Position numbers and translations under genes: made by a program | DNA from: Microbacterium schleiferi | GTDB lineage: Bacteria > Actinomycetota > Actinomycetes > Actinomycetales > Microbacteriaceae | Direction: 5' to 3' | Assembly: GCF_015565955.1 (NCBI RefSeq) | Contig: NZ_CP064760.1 | Coordinates: forward strand, 2,170,001 to 2,234,000 | Length of the DNA stretch: 64,000 nt | Notes under the pieces: generated by a model | What the model was told of the DNA's origin: nothing | Databases searched by the model: none | What the model saw: only the letters and a program-made list of their open reading frames with translations | Part shown: in pieces, positions 30,253 through 38,719 of the stretch | Position numbering within the stretch: position 1 is the first letter of the stretch | Layout: each line of letters starts with the position of its first letter

Positions 30253-30295
30253 CTACCGTGTGGCGTACGAACTTCACGCACCAGGGAGGATCTTC

Positions 30296-30844
30296 ATGTC
30301 GCACCTGACCGGAAAGACTGTCGCGTTTCTCGTTACTGACGGCTTCGAAGACAGCGAACTGACCTCACCCTGGGAAGCAGTGACCTCGCACGGGGCGCAG
30401 GCGCGCCTCGTCTCGCCCGCCGGAGACAGCGTCACAGGCAAGAACGGCCACCACCAGAGCGTGGATGTCGATAGCTCCGTCGCCAACGCCGCCGAGTTCG
30501 ATGCTCTCGTCCTGCCGGGCGGCGTCGTCAACGCCGACCACCTGCGGATGGATGCCGCATCCTGCGGGTTCGCGCGGGACTTCTTCGAGCAGCACAAGCC
30601 CGTCGGCGTGATCTGCCACGGCGCGTGGACGCTCATCGAGGCGAACGTCGTCGACGGTCGCACGCTGACCAGCTACCCGAGTCTTCAAACCGACCTGCGA
30701 AACGCGGGAGCGAACTGGGTTGACGAGGAGGTCGTCGTCGACCAGGGGCTTGTCTCGAGCCGCACTCCCGATGATCTCCCCGCCTTCAACGACAAGCTCG
30801 TGGAGGAGATCGGCGAGGGCCGGCACGAGGGCCAGACAGCCTGA
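30296..30844 (+). CDS. DJ-1/PfpI family protein (type 1 glutamine amidotransferase-like)
   Basis: 182 residues. The nucleophile elbow 'VGVICHGAWTLIEA' has C107 followed by H108, and E18 in 'TDGFEDSEL' is the partner acid, so the PfpI triad is complete. Relatives act as general stress proteins, proteases or deglycases; the activity is disputed within the family. It begins after a strong AGGGAGGA site 6 bases before the ATG, consistent with high expression. It converges with the small gene at 30875. Confidence 0.92.
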   Translation: MSHLTGKTVAFLVTDGFEDSELTSPWEAVTSHGAQARLVSPAGDSVTGKNGHHQSVDVDSSVANAAEFDALVLPGGVVNADHLRMDAASCGFARDFFEQHKPVGVICHGAWTLIEANVVDGRTLTSYPSLQTDLRNAGANWVDEEVVVDQGLVSSRTPDDLPAFNDKLVEEIGEGRHEGQTA

Positions 30845-30874
30845 GAGCAATCGTGAGACGGTGCTCCGCTGCGA

Positions 30875-31129
30875 TCAGCGATCGTCGAGCGTGCCCAGCT
30901 CATCTGCTCCGGGGAGCTCGTGCTCATCTTCGGGCACAGGCACAAGCGCGATCGGGACGCCCGGGCTCAGGAGCAAGAAGGCTTCGCGACGCATCCCCTC
31001 GCCGTCGTTGACCCGAAGCCACTGGGGAGCACTCAGCATGCCATCGAGGACCTCCTGACGCACATCCTCGAACTCTCGGCCGCCGACGCTGTAGAGCTCG
31101 CCGCCGTAGACGATGTCAATGCGCTTCAT
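30875..31129 (-). CDS. Small hypothetical protein with N-terminal YGG pattern
   Basis: 84 residues beginning 'MKRIDIVYGGELYSVGGRE', then 'PQWLRVNDGEGMRREAFLLL', with an acidic C-terminus. No signal peptide or membrane segment. I recall similar short proteins in Microbacterium without assigned function. Its ATG overlaps the 3' end of the preceding DUF7882-like gene by 14 bases, so the pair is co-transcribed. The N-terminal Tyr-Gly-Gly followed by beta-strand-like alternation resembles the other small proteins nearby. Confidence 0.7.
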   Translation of the reverse strand: MKRIDIVYGGELYSVGGREFEDVRQEVLDGMLSAPQWLRVNDGEGMRREAFLLLSPGVPIALVPVPEDEHELPGADELGTLDDR

Positions 31130-31451
31130 GATTACCTCCGGGCACAGGGTCGCCTTCCTTCGGTTCAGGCACCACGTACAAGCCCGATGGAGAGTTCGCT
31201 GTGAACGCGAGTGCTTCCACCCACGCCATGTTCAGCTGCGGACGGCGCCCACCGTAGAACTTGTAGACGAGTGAGCAACGCGGGTGAACCCACACGGTGG
31301 TTCGACCGTCTCCGATGCTCGCGTCGTCCTTCCACGTGAAGTGAAACGCCTCGTTCCGCCTCAGCTTCGTCCCGATGACAACCTGCAGATGCACCAACGT
31401 CCGATCATCGAAGTCGACCTTTACCGTGCCGTCGTAGATGAACTTTCCCAT
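31116..31451 (-). CDS. DUF7882-like small protein, copy 1
   Basis: 111 residues: 'MGKFIYDGTVKVDFDDRTLV', then 'LQVVIGTKLRRNEAFHFTW', 'TTVWVHPRCSLVYKFYGG' and 'MAWVEALAFTANSPSGLYVV'. It aligns along its length with the protein encoded at 38778-39107. The family (I believe DUF7882) is often mis-labelled as ATP-dependent DNA ligase; no ligase motif is present. The ATG at 31451 is chosen by alignment with the paralogue and by GGGGAGA upstream. A longer frame exists upstream but lacks similarity. Confidence 0.78.
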   Translation of the reverse strand: MGKFIYDGTVKVDFDDRTLVHLQVVIGTKLRRNEAFHFTWKDDASIGDGRTTVWVHPRCSLVYKFYGGRRPQLNMAWVEALAFTANSPSGLYVVPEPKEGDPVPGGNHEAH

Positions 31452-31733
31452 TCCACTCTTTCTCCCCTGTATGGGCGCGCCCCGGACCATTGCGAAGCGC
31501 CGTGGTGCGGATCTCCGTAATGATTGCAGACCCAACGATCAGTATGCGACCACATCGCCCCCGTTCGCGCCGACGCCACCTACGCCGATCACAATCAACC
31601 CACGGCGCCCGCCTGCGTATCTCACTCTGCTAGTCCCAGTGGGCGTGACGGTCAAGTCCCTCCCGTGCATGCTTTGCCGCTTCTAGCGTTGATCCCGTGA
31701 GGTCATCACGACCGCCCAGAGAGGAGACATCCG

Positions 31734-32000
31734 ATGCCTGGACGCCGGAATTCGAGCCTGAAAGACCCGGAGCTGTACGAGGAGCTGCGCGACGACGGGG
31801 CATCAAAGGAGAAGGCGGCTCGCATCTCGAACGCTGCAGCAAAGCGCGGTAGGGACAACGTCGGACGCAAGGGGGGCGAGTCGGGCAGCTACGAGGATTG
31901 GACCGTCGCCGAGCTGAAGAAGCGCGCGAAGGACGTGGGATTGTCCGGTTACTCGTCGATGCGCAAGAACGAACTCATCGACGCGCTGCGGAACCACTGA
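31734..32000 (+). CDS. Small basic protein with Rho_N/SAP-like helix-extension-helix
   Basis: 88 residues. The N-terminal part '[20 protein letters not shown]' and the basic Ala-rich stretch match a small family (DUF7218-like) common in actinobacteria. The C-terminal '[20 protein letters not shown]' followed by [11 protein letters not shown] is a Rho-N/SAP-type motif associated with nucleic-acid binding. GAGAGGAGA lies 6-7 bases before the ATG. It may be a small DNA- or RNA-associated stress protein; this is inference from the motif. Confidence 0.82.
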   Translation: MPGRRNSSLKDPELYEELRDDGASKEKAARISNAAAKRGRDNVGRKGGESGSYEDWTVAELKKRAKDVGLSGYSSMRKNELIDALRNH

Positions 32001-32136
32001 GGTTGGGCACGACCTTCACAATCGCACCCAACGCCGCGGCGAGCAGCGACACAAGTTCGGTGAGGAGGATTCCCAGGATTGCGACGAGCGCGGCAATGGA
32101 TCCCACCCACATCCCAGCAGTTCGCAGAGCCTTCAT
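31975..32136 (-). CDS. Possible 53-residue membrane peptide antisense to the SAP-like gene end
   Basis: An open frame too short for routine calling: [20 protein letters not shown] followed by a second hydrophobic stretch ([20 protein letters not shown]) and a basic end. One or two membrane helices would be expected. It overlaps the last 26 bases of the SAP-like gene on the other strand and otherwise fills the intergenic space. There is no clear ribosome binding site and no TAnnnT at the usual distance, so it is tentative. Confidence 0.35.
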   Translation of the reverse strand: MKALRTAGMWVGSIAALVAILGILLTELVSLLAAALGAIVKVVPNLSGSAARR

Positions 32137-32185
32137 GTACTCAGGCTAATGGGTCGTCGCTGAGGAGGCACGGCCAAGTGCATTG

Positions 32186-32503
32186 TCAGAGCTCCAGCGG
32201 CCACGGGTCGTCCGGCGCCCCGCCCCGCACACCCTCGACGCGCAGCCTGCGGCGCTGAATCTCTTCGATCGAGGCGCGGTCGGGCTCCATGGTGACCTCT
32301 CCGGGGACCGACTCGACAACGAGCGCGGTGGCCTCGTTCAGGAGCAACGTCGCGGTGACAGAGTGCCCATCGGCGCTCATGGCGGGAACAGTGACGGCAT
32401 CCGCCGTCCGATGCTCGCTGAGAATCCGGGCGTAGTCGATCAAGGCATCGGCCGTGTCGTCATGCATGAAGAGCGACCTACCGGCATAGTGCACGTACTT
32501 CAT
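32186..32503 (-). CDS. Small hypothetical protein with N-terminal YAG pattern
   Basis: 105 residues starting 'MKYVHYAGRSLFMHDDTADA' and followed by 'LIDYARILSEHRTADAVTVP', then a strand-rich region 'TATLLLNEATALVVESVPGE'. No membrane segment. I recall comparable unannotated proteins in Microbacteriaceae. Its N-terminal Tyr-x-Gly...Asp-Asp pattern resembles the DUF7882-like proteins. A TAGGTT hexamer 6 nt before the ATG supports the start. Confidence 0.7.
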   Translation of the reverse strand: MKYVHYAGRSLFMHDDTADALIDYARILSEHRTADAVTVPAMSADGHSVTATLLLNEATALVVESVPGEVTMEPDRASIEEIQRRRLRVEGVRGGAPDDPWPLEL

Positions 32504-32509
32504 GTCGTG

Positions 32510-32515
32510 AACCTA
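32510..32515 (-). promoter_or_regulatory. -10 element for leaderless small protein gene
   Basis: TAGGTT on the minus strand, 6 nt before the ATG at 32503. Confidence 0.5.
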
Positions 32516-32595
32516 AGCCTCATCATCACGGTCCACGACCCTCTTGACATCCCGGTTCCGATGGTCGGGGTGTCCTGGATCATGAGCCCGGAGCC

Positions 32596-33426
32596 CTACT
32601 CGGCGAGCCGACGCAGGATCGTGTCCATGACGCGGTCTGGAAGTAGGCGTCGGGCCGCGACGACGACCTTGGCCGACCCCGGCGTCGCGTAGCGCGTCCG
32701 CGGGCGCCTCGTCGTGGCTGCGCGCACGATCGTCGCGGCGACATCCTCGGGTGTGCCCGACGCTGCCGATGCGTCGACCCGCTCGTAGTTGCGCACAAGG
32801 GCTCGCGCCTGCCGCCCGTAGGCGCCGTCGCCCGAGTATTCCTCGGCGCTGCGCCGCGAGATCGTGTTCCATTCGGTGCGGATCGGCCCGGGCTGGATGA
32901 TGACCACGTCGATCCCGTGCGGGGCAAGCTCAATGCGCAACGAGTCCGAGAGCCCTTCGACGGCGAACTTCGTCGCGTGATACCAGCTGCCGATCGGCTC
33001 GTAGATCCGACCGCCGATCGAGGACACGTTGATGATGCGTCCACGTCCGAGCGCGCGCATCGTCGGAAGCACGAGTTGCGTCAGCCGCGCCAGGCCGAAG
33101 ACGTTGACCTCGAACTGGCGACGGGCTTCGTCGATGGGCACGTCTTCGAGCGCTCCGTACGACCCGTAGCCGGCATTGTTGACGAGCACGTCCAGCCGGT
33201 GCTGCTCCGCGAGGATGCGATCCACGCCGGCACGTAGAGACGCGTCGTCGGTGACATCCATCTCGAGCACGTGACATCCGGATGCCTCGAGCTCCTGCAT
33301 CCGGTCGACCCGACGTGCGGCTCCGTAGACGATCCAGCCGCGGGCGGCGAGGGCGAGTGCTGTGGCGTGTCCGATTCCGGATGAGGCGCCGGTGATGAGG
33401 GCAACGGGGCGTGGCTTCGGGCTCAT
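32596..33426 (-). CDS. Short-chain dehydrogenase/reductase
   Basis: 276 residues of the classical SDR fold. TGASSGIG (12-19) binds NAD(P), NNAGYGSYG follows strand 4, and the catalytic Ser (INVSSIGG), Tyr and Lys (YHATK) are all present. The Arg-rich 'YGAARRVDRMQEL' after strand 2 suggests preference for NADP. The substrate is unknown. It stands alone in orientation between the small genes and the hydrolase-like gene, with no adjacent pathway to suggest a role. Confidence 0.93.
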   Translation of the reverse strand: MSPKPRPVALITGASSGIGHATALALAARGWIVYGAARRVDRMQELEASGCHVLEMDVTDDASLRAGVDRILAEQHRLDVLVNNAGYGSYGALEDVPIDEARRQFEVNVFGLARLTQLVLPTMRALGRGRIINVSSIGGRIYEPIGSWYHATKFAVEGLSDSLRIELAPHGIDVVIIQPGPIRTEWNTISRRSAEEYSGDGAYGRQARALVRNYERVDASAASGTPEDVAATIVRAATTRRPRTRYATPGSAKVVVAARRLLPDRVMDTILRRLAE

Positions 33427-33467
33427 TCCCCTAGTTCACCACGCCCGGTGGCGCTCAGCTCCAGATG

Positions 33468-34145
33468 TCAGTCCCAGTCGAGGTAGTCCTCGATGGGCCA
33501 CGCGGTCTCCCCGACGTGTGTGAGGGGAAACAGGTCCCGCGCACCCTCGATCGTGACGACGCTGATTCGCTCGGGAGCAGTCGCCGCGAGCGCCTGCCCG
33601 TTAGCCGGTGGCGACACCTCGTCATCGGCGCCCTGGATGATCAGGATGGGAAGACCTGAGGGGATCTCGAGCGCACCTCCCTCTGGTGTGGCGGAGCGGG
33701 CGGCGCTCTGCATCGCGACAAGGTCGACCTTGCGGGCGGTCTCCGGCACCTCGGAGGCAGCGAATGCCGCGACATCCTCGGGCCCCTCCACACTGAGAAG
33801 CAGGAGTCCGCCGAACCGCCCGGGGTGATCGAGCGCCGCGATCCGTGCCACCGTGCCGCCGAAGCCGTGTCCGCCGACCCAGGGAGAGGTCAGACCGAGG
33901 TGATCCATCAGGTCGACGATGTCTTGAGCCAGATGATGCATCGTCGGCTCGACTCCGGCCTGCGGACGACGACTGCCCATGCGCACGACGTGGAAATCCT
34001 CCTCGGCGAGAGCTTCGGCAAGGGGTCCCAGGTAGCCGATGTTCAACCCCTGCCCGGGAAGCAGCATGAGGGATGGCCCGTTGCGGCGGTCGTCGGCGTA
34101 CGGGATCGCCCGACCGTCGGGTTCGAACGTCTCGAGTTCAGCCAT
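33468..34145 (-). CDS. Alpha/beta-hydrolase-fold protein lacking the nucleophile serine
   Basis: 225 residues with an alpha/beta-hydrolase layout: 'LMLLPGQGLNIGYLGPLAEA' as oxyanion-side strand and loop, an elbow region VGGHGFGGTVARIAAL, an acid candidate in 'IIQGADDEVSPP', and a possible His near the C-terminus. The elbow reads G92-H93-G94-F95-G96, so Gly stands where the nucleophile Ser should be. It may be non-hydrolytic or use another mechanism. It sits between the SDR gene and ychF on the same strand. Confidence 0.8.
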   Translation of the reverse strand: MAELETFEPDGRAIPYADDRRNGPSLMLLPGQGLNIGYLGPLAEALAEEDFHVVRMGSRRPQAGVEPTMHHLAQDIVDLMDHLGLTSPWVGGHGFGGTVARIAALDHPGRFGGLLLLSVEGPEDVAAFAASEVPETARKVDLVAMQSAARSATPEGGALEIPSGLPILIIQGADDEVSPPANGQALAATAPERISVVTIEGARDLFPLTHVGETAWPIEDYLDWD

Positions 34146-34166
34146 CAGCCTCAGTCCTCTCGTGGG

Positions 34167-35240
34167 TCAGTTGTTGAAGCGGAACTCCACGACGTCGCCG
34201 TCCTGCATGACGTAGTCCTTGCCTTCGAGCCGGGCCTTGCCTCGCGAGCGAGCCTCGAGCACCGAACCCGCGGCGACGAGGTCATCAAACGAGATGACCT
34301 CCGCCTTGATGAAGCCCTTCTCGAAGTCGGTATGGATGACCCCGGCGGCCTGCGGCGCCTTCCATCCCTTCCCGATCGTCCACGCACGAGCCTCTTTCGG
34401 ACCGGCGGTCAGGTAGGTCTGGAGGCCCAGCGTGTCGAAGCCGATGCGGGCAAGCTGGTCGAGGCCTGACTCCTCCTGCCCCGTCGAGGCGAGCAGCTCC
34501 GCGGCATCCTCGGGGTCGAGGTCGATGAGCTCGGACTCGATCTTGGCGTCGAGGAAGACAGCCTGCGCGGGAGCGACGAGGGCCGCGAGCTTCGCCGTGG
34601 CCTCGGCATCCGTCAACACCGACTCATCGACGTTGAACACGAAGATGAAGGGCTTGGCCGTCAGCAGCCCGAGTTCGCGAATAGGGGTGAGGTCGATGCC
34701 GGATGCCGACAGCAGCGTCCCGCGCTCGAGCGCGTCCTTCGCAGCGAGCGCCGCCTCGAGCACGACAGGGTCGATCTTCTTGCCCTTGACCTCTTTCTCG
34801 TACCGCGTGATCGCCTTCTCGAGCGTCTGCAGGTCGGCGAGCTGGAGTTCGGCGTTGATGGTCTCCATGTCGTTCTTCGGATCGACGGCGCCATCGACGT
34901 GCACGACATCCGCGTCGGCAAAGCCACGCACGACCTGGGCGATCGCGTCGGCCTCGCGGATATTGGCGAGGAACTGGTTGCCCAGCCCCTCCCCCTCGGA
35001 GGCACCCCGGACGATGCCGGCAATATCGACGAACGAGACGCTGGCCGGGAGAATCCGCTCGGATCCGAAGATCCCCGCGAGGGCGTTCAACCGCGGGTCG
35101 GGCAGGTTGACCACGCCCACATTGGGCTCGATCGTCGCGAACGGGTAGTTCGCCGCGAGCACCTGATTCTTCGTGAGAGCGTTGAAAAGAGTCGACTTGC
35201 CGACGTTCGGGAGTCCGACGATACCGATGGTAAGAGCCAC
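34167..35240 (-). CDS. ychF: Redox-regulated ATPase YchF
   Basis: 357 residues, normal length. The Obg-like P-loop is GLPNVGKS (9-16), and the base-recognition motif is NVDE ('FIFVFNVDESVL') rather than NKxD, which explains ATP preference. The C-terminal TGS-like domain ends 'EGKDYVMQDGDVVEFRFNN', typical of the family. YchF associates with ribosomes and stress responses. The GTG at 35240 is chosen by family alignment (MALTIGIVGLPN); the longer frame upstream is not conserved. Confidence 0.96.
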   Translation of the reverse strand: MALTIGIVGLPNVGKSTLFNALTKNQVLAANYPFATIEPNVGVVNLPDPRLNALAGIFGSERILPASVSFVDIAGIVRGASEGEGLGNQFLANIREADAIAQVVRGFADADVVHVDGAVDPKNDMETINAELQLADLQTLEKAITRYEKEVKGKKIDPVVLEAALAAKDALERGTLLSASGIDLTPIRELGLLTAKPFIFVFNVDESVLTDAEATAKLAALVAPAQAVFLDAKIESELIDLDPEDAAELLASTGQEESGLDQLARIGFDTLGLQTYLTAGPKEARAWTIGKGWKAPQAAGVIHTDFEKGFIKAEVISFDDLVAAGSVLEARSRGKARLEGKDYVMQDGDVVEFRFNN

Positions 35241-35248
35241 GGGGGTCC

Positions 35249-35254
35249 AGTCTA
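35249..35254 (-). promoter_or_regulatory. -10 element upstream of ychF
   Basis: TAGACT on the minus strand, 8 nt before the GTG. This is slightly longer than the 6-7 nt seen elsewhere, but still compatible with a leaderless or near-leaderless mRNA. Confidence 0.4.
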
Positions 35255-35287
35255 CGGGGGCGGCGCGGCCGCGCCCCGGCGCGCCTC

Positions 35288-35923
35288 GTGAGCGATGTCG
35301 TACCCGCAAGCAATGCTGAAGCCGTGCCACTGGATTTCACCGCAATCGACTTCGAAACGGCGAACTCCAGCAATGCGTCAGCGTGCGCCGTGGGACTTGC
35401 CCGCGTTCGCGACGGGATCATCGTCGAGACGGCGGGGTGGCTGATTCAGCCCCCGTTCCCCCATGACCGGTTCTTCGAGATCAACACCCGCATCCACGGC
35501 ATCCGCGAACAGGACGTCGTGGACGCACCGACGTGGTCGCAGCAGCTGCCCGATCTGCTCGGATTCCTCGGCAACGACGTCGCGATTGCTCACAATGCGG
35601 GCTTCGACATGAGCGTCATCCGCCGCGCCTGTGAGGCAACCGGAACGGCATGCCCCGACCTCAGCTACGCGTGCACGGTGCAGATGTCGCGGCGCACCTA
35701 CGACATCCCGTCCCACCGGCTTCCCGCGGCAGCTGCGGCAGCGGGGTATGCGGGCTTCGTGCACCACGAGGCGGTCGCGGATGCCGTGGCTTGCGCTCAC
35801 ATCGCGATCGACGCAGCCCGGCGCGCAAGCGCCTCCGACATCACGTCGCTCACCGAGACACTCGGGGTACGACTCGGGCGCCTCGAGGGATTCGCCGCTG
35901 CCGCCGAGACGATCTTCGTCTAG
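35288..35923 (+). CDS. DnaQ-like 3'-5' exonuclease
   Basis: 211 residues with the DEDDh exonuclease fold of DNA polymerase III epsilon-type proteins. D21 and E23 lie in 'FTAIDFETANSS', Asp in 'AHNAGFDMSVIRRAC', and the final His and Asp in 'HHEAVADAVACAHIA'. No polymerase or BRCT domain is attached, so it is a stand-alone nuclease for DNA repair or RNA trimming. The start is a GTG at 35288; an internal GTG at codon 13 is equally possible because conservation begins just after it. Confidence 0.88.
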   Translation: MSDVVPASNAEAVPLDFTAIDFETANSSNASACAVGLARVRDGIIVETAGWLIQPPFPHDRFFEINTRIHGIREQDVVDAPTWSQQLPDLLGFLGNDVAIAHNAGFDMSVIRRACEATGTACPDLSYACTVQMSRRTYDIPSHRLPAAAAAAGYAGFVHHEAVADAVACAHIAIDAARRASASDITSLTETLGVRLGRLEGFAAAAETIFV

Positions 35924-35994
35924 GGACCACACCTGCTGCGGGTGCTGCGGCGCGGGGAATCGGCGATGTCGGTGGTCCGCGGCATCCTGACGAC

Positions 35995-37320
35995 ATGGAC
36001 GCATTACTGGTGTCGGGAATCATCCTCGGAAGCCTGCTGGCGGGCCTGATCGCGGGGTGGGCGTTCGGCGCGGCGGGGGCACGGGCCCGATCGGCGGCTC
36101 AGCTTGCCACGGCGCGGGAGCAGCTCGCCGCGACGAGCGCCGCTCACGACGCGGCGCTCGCACAACTGGCGCAGCAGAAAGAGTGGTACCGCGACCTCGT
36201 CGCGCAGACCCGCTCCGATCAGGCAGTTCGCGAGGAACGAGAGCGACGCGAGCAGTCGGTGCTCCGCGCCCTCGAGCCGGTGCGTGAGACGCTGCAGTCG
36301 ATGCAGCTGACGGTCGCCGAACTCGAACGCGAACGGCACAACCAATACGGCACGATCGCCGAGCAGCTCCGGCGAGCGCAACAGTCCGATGAGGCACTGC
36401 GGGCGACGACCGAGAGCCTCGCGAGTGCCCTGCGCTCGGGAAGCACACGAGGCGTGTGGGGCGAAACACAGCTGCGCCGTGTCGTCGAAGCTGCCGGGTT
36501 GACCCGCCACGTCGATTTCGACATCCAGTCGACGATCGAAACGGATGCCGGAACCGCGCGCCCCGACATGATCATCCGGCTCCCCGGAGACAAGGCCATC
36601 GCCGTTGACGCGAAGGTGCCGCTTGATGCCTACCTGGAAGCCGCGGCGGTCCCCGACACCGCGACCGGCGCGGACGCGGCGAACCGTCGCACCCTGCTGG
36701 ACAAACATGTGAAGGCGATGCGCGCGCATGTTGACGCGTTGGCGAAGAAGACCTACTGGGCGGGACTCACATCCAGTCCCGAGTTCGTCATCTGCTTCGT
36801 TCCCAGCGAGTCGCTTCTCTCGGCTGCTCTGGATACCGATCCAACGCTGCTGGACTACGCCTTCGGGCGCCGCGTTGCGCTGGCGTCGCCGGTGAACCTG
36901 TGGGCAGTTCTCAAGACCGTCGCCTACACCTGGACGCAGCAAGACGTGACCGCCGATGCGCGGCGCCTGTTCGACCTCGGCAATGAGCTGTTCTCACGGC
37001 TGGGTGGTCTCGCGACGCACGCGAACGATCTCCGCCGCTCGATCGAGAGGACGGTGGAGTCCTTCAACCGCTTCGCCGGAACACTCGAGTCTCGGGTGCT
37101 CGTCACAGCGCGGAAGTTCCCGGGAATCGATGAAACGAAGCTGGATGCCGCAACTGGCCCTGCCCCGATCGAGTCAGCACCGCGCCATCTGACCGCGATC
37201 GAATTCCTCCAGGATGACGACCCGACATCGAACGGAGGCACCGAGTCCTCCCCCGCTCTCGCCGCCGATCTCGGCGCCGTCCGCGAGCGGATACAGTCGC
37301 CTACGCGCCGCCGGGAATGA
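35995..37320 (+). CDS. rmuC: DNA recombination protein RmuC
   Basis: 441 residues. An N-terminal membrane segment (residues 4-24) is followed by a long coiled coil rich in Ala/Glu/Arg (about 25-140) and the RmuC nuclease-like core: 'GVWGETQLRRVVEAAGL', 'AIAVDAKVPLDAYL', 'FVICFVPSESLLSAALD' and 'PVNLWAVLKTVAYTW'. RmuC limits inversion at short repeats in E. coli; its biochemistry is predicted nuclease. The ATG at 35995 begins the membrane segment. The 3' end overlaps the small gene on the other strand by 20 bases. Confidence 0.93.
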   Translation: MDALLVSGIILGSLLAGLIAGWAFGAAGARARSAAQLATAREQLAATSAAHDAALAQLAQQKEWYRDLVAQTRSDQAVREERERREQSVLRALEPVRETLQSMQLTVAELERERHNQYGTIAEQLRRAQQSDEALRATTESLASALRSGSTRGVWGETQLRRVVEAAGLTRHVDFDIQSTIETDAGTARPDMIIRLPGDKAIAVDAKVPLDAYLEAAAVPDTATGADAANRRTLLDKHVKAMRAHVDALAKKTYWAGLTSSPEFVICFVPSESLLSAALDTDPTLLDYAFGRRVALASPVNLWAVLKTVAYTWTQQDVTADARRLFDLGNELFSRLGGLATHANDLRRSIERTVESFNRFAGTLESRVLVTARKFPGIDETKLDAATGPAPIESAPRHLTAIEFLQDDDPTSNGGTESSPALAADLGAVRERIQSPTRRRE

Positions 37321-37525
37321 GGCTCAGCAGCGCGATGACGGTCCCCGACACGAGGACGAACGCCCCGATCGACCACCACACCGACGGCTGATGACCCTCG
37401 GGGCGGCGGACCCGGAAGAACACATCCGGTCGCCGCGCGGGATCACTGGCGTCGGCGATCACGGCTTGCGCCCCGGTGTGCGGGCCCGTTCGCGGGTTTC
37501 GCTCTTCGCTCGGCGGTGTCGACAT
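37301..37525 (-). CDS. Small single-pass membrane protein
   Basis: 74 residues: a polar N-terminus ('MSTPPSEERNPRTGPHTGAQ'), then 'ARRPDVFFRVRRPEGHQPSV' and one C-terminal membrane helix 'SIGAFVLVSGTVIALLSL'. GAGGAG precedes the ATG at 37525 at a good distance, which decides that start over the longer frame. Convergent with rmuC and overlapping it by 20 bases. I do not recognise the family. Confidence 0.65.
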   Translation of the reverse strand: MSTPPSEERNPRTGPHTGAQAVIADASDPARRPDVFFRVRRPEGHQPSVWWSIGAFVLVSGTVIALLSLIPGGA

Positions 37526-37627
37526 TGCGTCACTCCTCGCTTCCGGTACGGTCTCTGTCGATTCTGCCAGAGCCCCACCGCGACGCGGCCGCACTGCGCC
37601 CGCTCGGCGCGTGAACCGGTCAGCCCG

Positions 37628-38617
37628 TCAGAGCCACTTCGAGACGAGGTGCTCGGACGTGATCCGCCGGAGCGTGCCCGATGCACCGCGCAACACGACA
37701 CTCTCCGTGTACACGTAGCCGCCCTCACGGCGCACTCCCGCGACGAGCTCACCGTTGGTCACGCCCGTCGCGACGAAGATCGTGTTGCTTCCCCGCACCA
37801 TCTCGTCGGCCTCATAGATGTGTCCGTCGACCTTCAGCCCCGCATCTGTGGCGCGCTGCGTCTCGTCGTCATCACGCGGCCAGAGCCGGCCCTGAATGTG
37901 GCCGCCGAGAGCCTTGATCGCGCACGCTGTCACGATCCCCTCGGGGCTACCGCCGATGCCCACGCACATGTCGGTGCGCGCATTGTGACGGGCTGCGTTG
38001 ATCCCGCCCGCGACGTCACCGTCGCTCATAAGACGCGTTCCCGCGCCAGCCTCACGAATGTCCTCGATGAGTTGGTCGTGTCGGGGGCGGTTGAGGACCG
38101 AGACCACAATCTCGTCGACGGGCTTTCCCAGCGCCTTGGCCAGGAGGCGGATGTTCTCACCGATCGGAAGGCGAATGTCCACGACGCCGACCCCAGCGGG
38201 TCCTGTCACGAGCTTGTCCATGTAGAACACCGAGGACGCGTCGAGCATCGTGCCGTGATCCGAGACCGCAAGGACGGAAAGCGCGTTGTTGCGTCCCGCT
38301 GCTGTCAACGAGGTTCCATCGATCGGGTCGACCGCGACATCGCATTTCGGGCCCCGCCCGTTGCCGACGCTCTCTCCGTTGAAGAGCATGGGCGCGTCAT
38401 CCTTCTCGCCCTCGCCGATGACGATGGTGCCATCGAAGCTCACGGTGGTCAGGAACGCACGCATCGCATCCACGGCTGCCCCATCGGCAGCCTCCTTGGC
38501 ACCGCGGCCAATGAAGGGCACCGAGCGGATTGCGGCGGCTTCTGTCGCCCGCACCAGCTCGAGAGCGAGGTTCCGATCGGGATGCAACGGGCTCATATCT
38601 GCGGTCAGGCTCACCAT
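37628..38617 (-). CDS. glpX: Class II fructose-1,6-bisphosphatase GlpX
   Basis: 329 residues; hydrolyses fructose-1,6-bisphosphate to fructose-6-phosphate, the committed step of gluconeogenesis in actinobacteria. Family motifs 'VIGEGEKDDAPMLFNGE', 'VAVDPIDGTSLTAAGR' (metal binding), 'VGIGGSPEGIVTACAIK' and 'GHIQGRLWPRDD' are intact. The ATG at 38617 is 6 nt after a TAGGGT hexamer. It lies close to fba, which catalyses the neighbouring glycolytic step, but on the opposite strand. Confidence 0.97.
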   Translation of the reverse strand: MVSLTADMSPLHPDRNLALELVRATEAAAIRSVPFIGRGAKEAADGAAVDAMRAFLTTVSFDGTIVIGEGEKDDAPMLFNGESVGNGRGPKCDVAVDPIDGTSLTAAGRNNALSVLAVSDHGTMLDASSVFYMDKLVTGPAGVGVVDIRLPIGENIRLLAKALGKPVDEIVVSVLNRPRHDQLIEDIREAGAGTRLMSDGDVAGGINAARHNARTDMCVGIGGSPEGIVTACAIKALGGHIQGRLWPRDDDETQRATDAGLKVDGHIYEADEMVRGSNTIFVATGVTNGELVAGVRREGGYVYTESVVLRGASGTLRRITSEHLVSKWL

Positions 38618-38623
38618 GCTCTC

Positions 38624-38629
38624 ACCCTA
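38624..38629 (-). promoter_or_regulatory. -10 element for leaderless glpX
   Basis: TAGGGT on the minus strand, 6 nt before the ATG at 38617. Confidence 0.5.
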
Positions 38630-38675
38630 GCGACGGCGCGACGGGCCACTGCAGACTTTCGCGCTCGGGTTCCGA

Positions 38676-38693
38676 CAAGAATCGACGTTCTTG
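38676..38693. promoter_or_regulatory. Inverted repeat upstream of glpX
   Basis: CAAGAA-TCGACG-TTCTTG, a perfect 6-bp dyad about 60 bases upstream of the glpX start, in the 160-base space shared with the end of the DUF7882-like gene. It could be an operator for glpX or a terminator for its neighbour. Confidence 0.3.
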
Positions 38694-38719
38694 CCAGAGC
38701 TGCAATCGCGCGCCCCTTC

